In this document: positions 23,674 to 27,777 of the stretch, in pieces
Position numbering within the stretch: position 1 is the stretch's first letter
Layout of the letters: every line of letters starts with the position of its first letter
Assembly: GCA_902522775.1 (NCBI GenBank)
Contig: CABYWQ010000010.1
Span: 1-27,777, forward strand
DNA from: Eutrophosalina sp902522775
GTDB lineage: Bacteria; Bacteroidota; Bacteroidia; Flavobacteriales; Flavobacteriaceae
DNA: 27,777 nucleotides
Direction of reading: 5' to 3'
Made by a program: the position numbers and the translations under genes
The notes under the pieces: generated by a model
What the model was told of the DNA's origin: nothing
The model's input: only the letters and a program-made list of their open reading frames with translations
Databases searched by the model: none

Positions 23674-26600
23674 TTATTTCTTTATAAGTTTTGCAGTTTT
23701 TCTAACTGTTTTTGATTCTACTTTTAGGTAGTAAGTTCCAGCTTTCAGGTTGTTTACTACAATATCCATTGATCTAGAGTTGTTTACTTTTCTATCTTGT
23801 ACCCAAAGCAGTCTTCCTGCATTATCAAACATGGATAATGATATATCGTTGTCATCTCCACCTACATAAAGAGTCGATATACTGTTTGTTGGGTTTGGAC
23901 TTAATAAAATATCTTCGGAGTTGAAGACGGTTTTTTCAAAGGATCCTTGACAGTCTTTATCTCCTGTTACTTTTATAAAGTTAAGACCCTTTTTAAGCTT
24001 AAGTCTATATTCTGATTGATCTGTTGATATTAGTTCGTTATTTAATTTTATATAATAACGATTACTACCACCAAATGCAAGATTAACATATTCATCATCG
24101 TCATCAACAGTGGCTGTAACAGTTAATTCCTGTGGTTCAGTAATACTAACATTAAAGCATTGCTTAAAGTTGCTTAATCCCTCTGTTGTCAGACAAATAG
24201 TGTAACTACCAGCTTGCATATTATCAAGTGACCAAGATGTACCTTCAATAGCTTCAGGTGTATGCGTAAATCCACTAGGACCACCAGTAATAGCAACTGT
24301 AAATTTAGGATCACTAATAGAGATTGAAAGACTCATCGATCCATCGTTGGCACTTCTACAGGTTTCATCTTTTACAAGTAATGAGAATACATTTTGTCCA
24401 AAAGGAGTAGCATCACAAGCATCTCCAATACCATCGTTATCTGAGTCTTTTTGATCAGCATTAGATGTATCAGGGCAATTATCACTATCATTATTTTCAC
24501 CGTCATTGTCATTATCGATTGACTTAACTATTAAGTCAAAAGAAGTTGACTTAGTTTTAGTTTCTGCTGTAGCTGTAATTGTTAAAGGATAAGTTTTAGC
24601 TTCAGCATTTTCATCTATTTTCAAAGTAATTTCAACGGAACCATCCGAGTTAATTCTAAAAGGATTAGAAGGATCGTAAGTTACATCCGTATCCGCTGGT
24701 AATCCACTAACAGAAAAAGTAGTTTCTTCATCAAAGCCAGCGTAAACCTTGTAATCAACTTGTATTTTTCCTTCCTCACCCTGATTTAATTCTAGTGAAT
24801 CATTTTCAGTACTAATTTCAATAGTAGGTTCGTTAACAATCAGATCATAACTAAGTGTTTTCGTTTGAGTTTCAGCAGTAGCTTTAATTGTCAAAGGATA
24901 AGTTTTTGCTTCAGCATTCTGATCAACATCAAGTGTTATGTTTACTGAACCAGAGGAATTTACAGCAACAGTTGATGATGGACTAATGGAATAAGTAACG
25001 GTTGATGGTAAGCCATCTACAGAAAAGGTTACATCTTCATTAAAAGCATTAACAACATTATACTTAACCTCAAATGAACCAGATTTACCTTGAGAAATTT
25101 CAATTTGTTCATCATCAGTATCAATGCTGAAAGTTGGATCATCATTACTAAACACACCGGAATATATACCCAAACCGTAGGTAGAAATAAAAACAGTATT
25201 GTCACCTTTTCTTAAATCCATATCTGTAACTCTAACATCCTTCATCCCAGCATTTGATTGCTGCCATGAGGGATTTTCAGATGAAAAATCTTTAGTATGC
25301 CATACACCTAGCTCAGTTCCAATTATAACTTCTTCTGGATTCAATGGGTTTTGTAATATATTATAAACTGGCATATCTGGTAAATTACCCTCTTTATTTG
25401 TCCAAGTGTCTCCACCATCATTTGAATAAAATATATTCTCAACCCCATAATTGTACATAGTAACAAAAATCTCATCTTCGCTGGATCCCAACTCAATATC
25501 TGATACACTGCCAACAAAAACACCTTGGTCAATTCTGTTCACCGATTGTGAGTTTTGATTGTTAGCATTAGTAATTTTATACAAAAAACCTGTTTCTCCA
25601 CCAGCATATAAGGTTGATGAATTTGTTGTATGTGGTGATATTGTCATTGCAGTTAGGTTGTTGAATAGACCAGATGTTATCTCATATGTCTCTGCTACAG
25701 TTCCTTGTTCGCTTGTATTGAAATCATCCCAACCATAATAAGCAATAATTGAGGAAACACCATTACTGAACCCATTAGAATATATTATACCAAAATTTGA
25801 ATCTAAAGCTTGAGCATTTATAAAATCACCTCTACTTTCATCATTATTACTAATTCTCCACCAAACTGAAGTTTCACCGTCAACATTACTGAAACCAGTA
25901 GGGTTGTTCATATTTAAAACTCTTACTCTTGTATTGTATACGTAATTGTAAACTATGTATTTATTGTTAATATTTTCAGAAAACATAGTAGCTGCTCCAT
26001 CACCGCTTCCAATATCAACGCCCATAGTATCTGATCCATCATTCGAAATTAGTAATGTTCCATTATCCTGAGTACCCCCAGCATATACATCACTTAAATT
26101 GTCAATTGTTAGTACAAAGTCCCTGTTACCCGTGTCGGGATCCCATGCTTCAACTTTAGTTTTGTAATCTTTAAACATGTCAACAGGAGCTACAGCGACG
26201 GTATAAAACTGTGTAGTTTGATATTTTTTATTTCTGTGAGCCATTGTGTTTCCATTATCTCCAGAATAAGCAATCCCCCCATCATTTGTGAAAATAATTT
26301 TATTCCCATCATTTTCATTAATAATTGTACCATGTTGATCGGTGTGAGTATATTTTAAACTAAAACCACCAGATCGGTGTGAAAATTGTTCCCAAGGATT
26401 GGCGTTTCCGTAATTAGAAAAATTACTTGATCTAAAAAGATTTATACCTCCAACAAAAACATCATCTTTATCTTTTGGATTAGCTTCAATCACAAGGTTG
26501 TAATTACTTTGACCTCTGGTAAAATCATCGGCGCTGACATTTTCAGAATCTTCATCAATAGGTAGGGGCACAGTTGTAACTTGATTATTTAAATATTCAT

Positions 26601-27777
26601 CAACAGATCCTTTTATAATTATTGGTCTAAAGTAGCCATCAGAACTAACAGTTCTTGCTAAAGCAATCAACTGATCATCAGCTGTAAATTCGATTTCAGT
26701 TCTACCAGCGGAATATGAATCTGTAACACCATCACTATTTGTATAATCGAATCTAATTTCATGAATTATATCAAAGCTACTTCCTGTATCGTCAGACCTG
26801 TAAATTCTTCCACCACCAAGTGAACTAATAGAGTTAACACCAAAAATGGCATCATGCGTAGTAGAGGCAAATATTTTATTGTCACTAGAAATCTCCAGAT
26901 CCATCGGAATAACATTATAATTTGAGAAAGACAAAATGGAGTCAGCAGAGTAGTATAGATCTATTTTTTCCCATGTTTTTCCTTCATCAACAGACTTATA
27001 AATACCATCATTAGTTCCACCTCCAAAAAGAGTTATAATATTCCCACCTAAACCAGGAATGACTCTATCCCACTGAGCAGATCCAACTGCAGCATAAACT
27101 TCAGAAATATCACCATTTTTTCTTACAACAACGTCATTAACAAAAAACATTCCTGGAACAATTTGTCTATTATCGACATATATTTTTACTCTTTTTGAGA
27201 GTCTAACAGTAACATCACTGTTCGATTCTATCAAATTTTTTAGTGTTGAGCCATCACTTGCCTTAATAAAAATTGCTGGGCTAGTGATAGTTGTAGTATC
27301 ATTGTCTCCAGGACCCATATAAATCAAATTATCCTCCCAATCAGCGGCTCCACTGTCTTTACCAAAAATAACCACAGCTTTTGCTCCAGCAGCTTGTGCT
27401 TTGGTAACTTTATCAAAATAAGGACATCCACTGTCTTCAATCAATACAATCTTTCCAGAAAAATCATAGGAATCAGAAAAATCATCACATGCAGTTATAG
27501 GATCCGATAAAACTATTGTTCCTTCCAATCTATCAAGTGGTGTATCAGAAAGATTTGGACCAAAAGCAGCTTGTCTAAATTCAAACGGGTCAGTTCCAGT
27601 TGGTGATATAACTTCAAGGTTATTTTTATTAGTTGAAAAAACAGGCTCATCGCTAAATCTTCCTCCAACTAAAACATTAGACCATGTTACTCCACCGTCG
27701 CTTGATTTCCAAAGACCATTACCTAAAGCATCTCCTCTAGTGTATATTTCACCTGTTCCAACATAAAAAATATTTTT
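23674..27777 (-). CDS. Large type IX-secreted surface protein (Asp-box propeller, PA domain, TSP3), 5' end outside window
   Basis: The open frame continues to the right window edge, giving 1367 visible residues; a TTG at 27528 is internal, since the frame upstream encodes GLWKSSDGGVTW. Order from the N-side: an Asp-box repeat; a PA domain (about 27525-27195) with GKIVLIEDSGCPYF and KAQAAGAKAVVIFG; a sortilin-like propeller with Asp boxes (SVDEGKTW, SNDGGDTW and others); two tandem Ig-like domains; a TSP3-type calcium segment with DNDGENNDSDNCPD and DSDNDGIGDACD; a SprB-like module with ETCRSANDGSMSLSI; and a type IX sorting domain (LLSPNPTNS to KAGTYYLKVESK, ending in basic KLIKK). It should be exported across the outer membrane and attached to the surface or released. 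No catalytic residues were identified; adhesion or binding is the default guess. Confidence 0.9.
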   Translation of the reverse strand, partial: KNIFYVGTGEIYTRGDALGNGLWKSSDGGVTWSNVLVGGRFSDEPVFSTNKNNLEVISPTGTDPFEFRQAAFGPNLSDTPLDRLEGTIVLSDPITACDDFSDSYDFSGKIVLIEDSGCPYFDKVTKAQAAGAKAVVIFGKDSGAADWEDNLIYMGPGDNDTTTITSPAIFIKASDGSTLKNLIESNSDVTVRLSKRVKIYVDNRQIVPGMFFVNDVVVRKNGDISEVYAAVGSAQWDRVIPGLGGNIITLFGGGTNDGIYKSVDEGKTWEKIDLYYSADSILSFSNYNVIPMDLEISSDNKIFASTTHDAIFGVNSISSLGGGRIYRSDDTGSSFDIIHEIRFDYTNSDGVTDSYSAGRTEIEFTADDQLIALARTVSSDGYFRPIIIKGSVDEYLNNQVTTVPLPIDEDSENVSADDFTRGQSNYNLVIEANPKDKDDVFVGGINLFRSSNFSNYGNANPWEQFSHRSGGFSLKYTHTDQHGTIINENDGNKIIFTNDGGIAYSGDNGNTMAHRNKKYQTTQFYTVAVAPVDMFKDYKTKVEAWDPDTGNRDFVLTIDNLSDVYAGGTQDNGTLLISNDGSDTMGVDIGSGDGAATMFSENINNKYIVYNYVYNTRVRVLNMNNPTGFSNVDGETSVWWRISNNDESRGDFINAQALDSNFGIIYSNGFSNGVSSIIAYYGWDDFNTSEQGTVAETYEITSGLFNNLTAMTISPHTTNSSTLYAGGETGFLYKITNANNQNSQSVNRIDQGVFVGSVSDIELGSSEDEIFVTMYNYGVENIFYSNDGGDTWTNKEGNLPDMPVYNILQNPLNPEEVIIGTELGVWHTKDFSSENPSWQQSNAGMKDVRVTDMDLRKGDNTVFISTYGLGIYSGVFSNDDPTFSIDTDDEQIEISQGKSGSFEVKYNVVNAFNEDVTFSVDGLPSTVTYSISPSSTVAVNSSGSVNITLDVDQNAEAKTYPLTIKATAETQTKTLSYDLIVNEPTIEISTENDSLELNQGEEGKIQVDYKVYAGFDEETTFSVSGLPADTDVTYDPSNPFRINSDGSVEITLKIDENAEAKTYPLTITATAETKTKSTSFDLIVKSIDNDNDGENNDSDNCPDTSNADQKDSDNDGIGDACDATPFGQNVFSLLVKDETCRSANDGSMSLSISISDPKFTVAITGGPSGFTHTPEAIEGTSWSLDNMQAGSYTICLTTEGLSNFKQCFNVSITEPQELTVTATVDDDDEYVNLAFGGSNRYYIKLNNELISTDQSEYRLKLKKGLNFIKVTGDKDCQGSFEKTVFNSEDILLSPNPTNSISTLYVGGDDNDISLSMFDNAGRLLWVQDRKVNNSRSMDIVVNNLKAGTYYLKVESKTVRKTAKLIKK
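24529..25131 (-). repeat. Two tandem Ig-like domain repeats within the surface protein
   Basis: Two adjacent units of about 100 residues, nt 25131-24826 and 24825-24529. They share TFSV-GLP, NS-GSV-ITL, and the nearly identical AEAKTYPLTI followed by ATAET-TK. The DNA is also close around the AEAKTYPLTI codons, suggesting a fairly recent duplication. Confidence 0.8.

Noticed and set aside
24529..25131. Repeated DNA as a CRISPR or non-coding repeat
   Set aside because: The similarity follows codons of two tandem protein domains; units are about 300 nt with no spacers.
27526..27528. TTG as the start of the large surface protein
   Set aside because: The same frame is open to the window edge and encodes a further Asp-box repeat, so the true start is outside.

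Overview
The window looks like the chromosome of a marine-type Flavobacteriia (Bacteroidota). Evidence: strong AT bias (roughly 30% GC by eye), no Shine-Dalgarno leaders, TAnnTTTG promoter boxes in front of both tRNA genes, a type IX secretion C-terminal sorting domain, and gene blocks typical of the class (coaX-OMP-TPR-lptC, ruvC-hemW, waaA-DegT, 2TM/folA). Packing is very tight: neighbours overlap by 1-17 nt, convergent pairs overlap by up to 49 nt, and no gene-free stretch exceeds about 150 nt.

Left part (1-4991): a secreted sugar-oxidation locus. A frameshifted, truncated ThuA-like gene points left. Pointing right is a four-gene operon: a Tat-exported Gfo/Idh/MocA oxidoreductase, a DUF1080 (3-keto-disaccharide hydrolase-like) protein, a GMC dehydrogenase with a CxxCxxCxxxC cluster, and a Tat-lipoprotein small subunit of the gluconate 2-dehydrogenase subunit 3 family. 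Together they suggest oxidation of a glycoside at C3 outside the cytoplasm, followed by cleavage of the keto-glycoside. A bidirectional terminator closes the operon.

5026-6253: two secreted minus-strand proteins, one lipoprotein of an uncharacterised family and one AhpD-like CxxC protein, then tRNA-Phe(GAA) with its own terminator and promoter.

6331-12673: a cell-envelope run of type III pantothenate kinase, an outer-membrane protein, a TPR protein, LptC, a 60-aa membrane protein and the PpiD-type foldase. The first five genes touch or nearly touch.

12670-20137: DUF456 membrane protein (minus); a TonB-C-like lipoprotein, ruvC and hemW (plus, abutting); an M20 dipeptidase (minus); tRNA-Leu(UAG); then waaA (Kdo transferase) translationally coupled to a secreted protein with a duplicated domain (minus), divergent from a DegT-family aminotransferase.

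20129-23024: a dihydrofolate reductase fused to a 2TM membrane domain, followed by fabD (minus), divergent from a class V aminotransferase.

22976-27777: a surface operon read leftwards. A very large type IX-secreted protein (Asp-box propeller repeats, PA domain, two tandem Ig-like domains, thrombospondin type 3 repeats, sorting domain; N-terminus outside the window) precedes a polyproline-linked FN3 lipoprotein.

The most interesting items are the keto-glycoside operon with its apparent Tat hitch-hiking and Cys cluster, the membrane-anchored DHFR, the ThuA frameshift, and the secreted AhpD-like/lipoprotein pair. No phage, insertion sequence, CRISPR array or defence system was seen.
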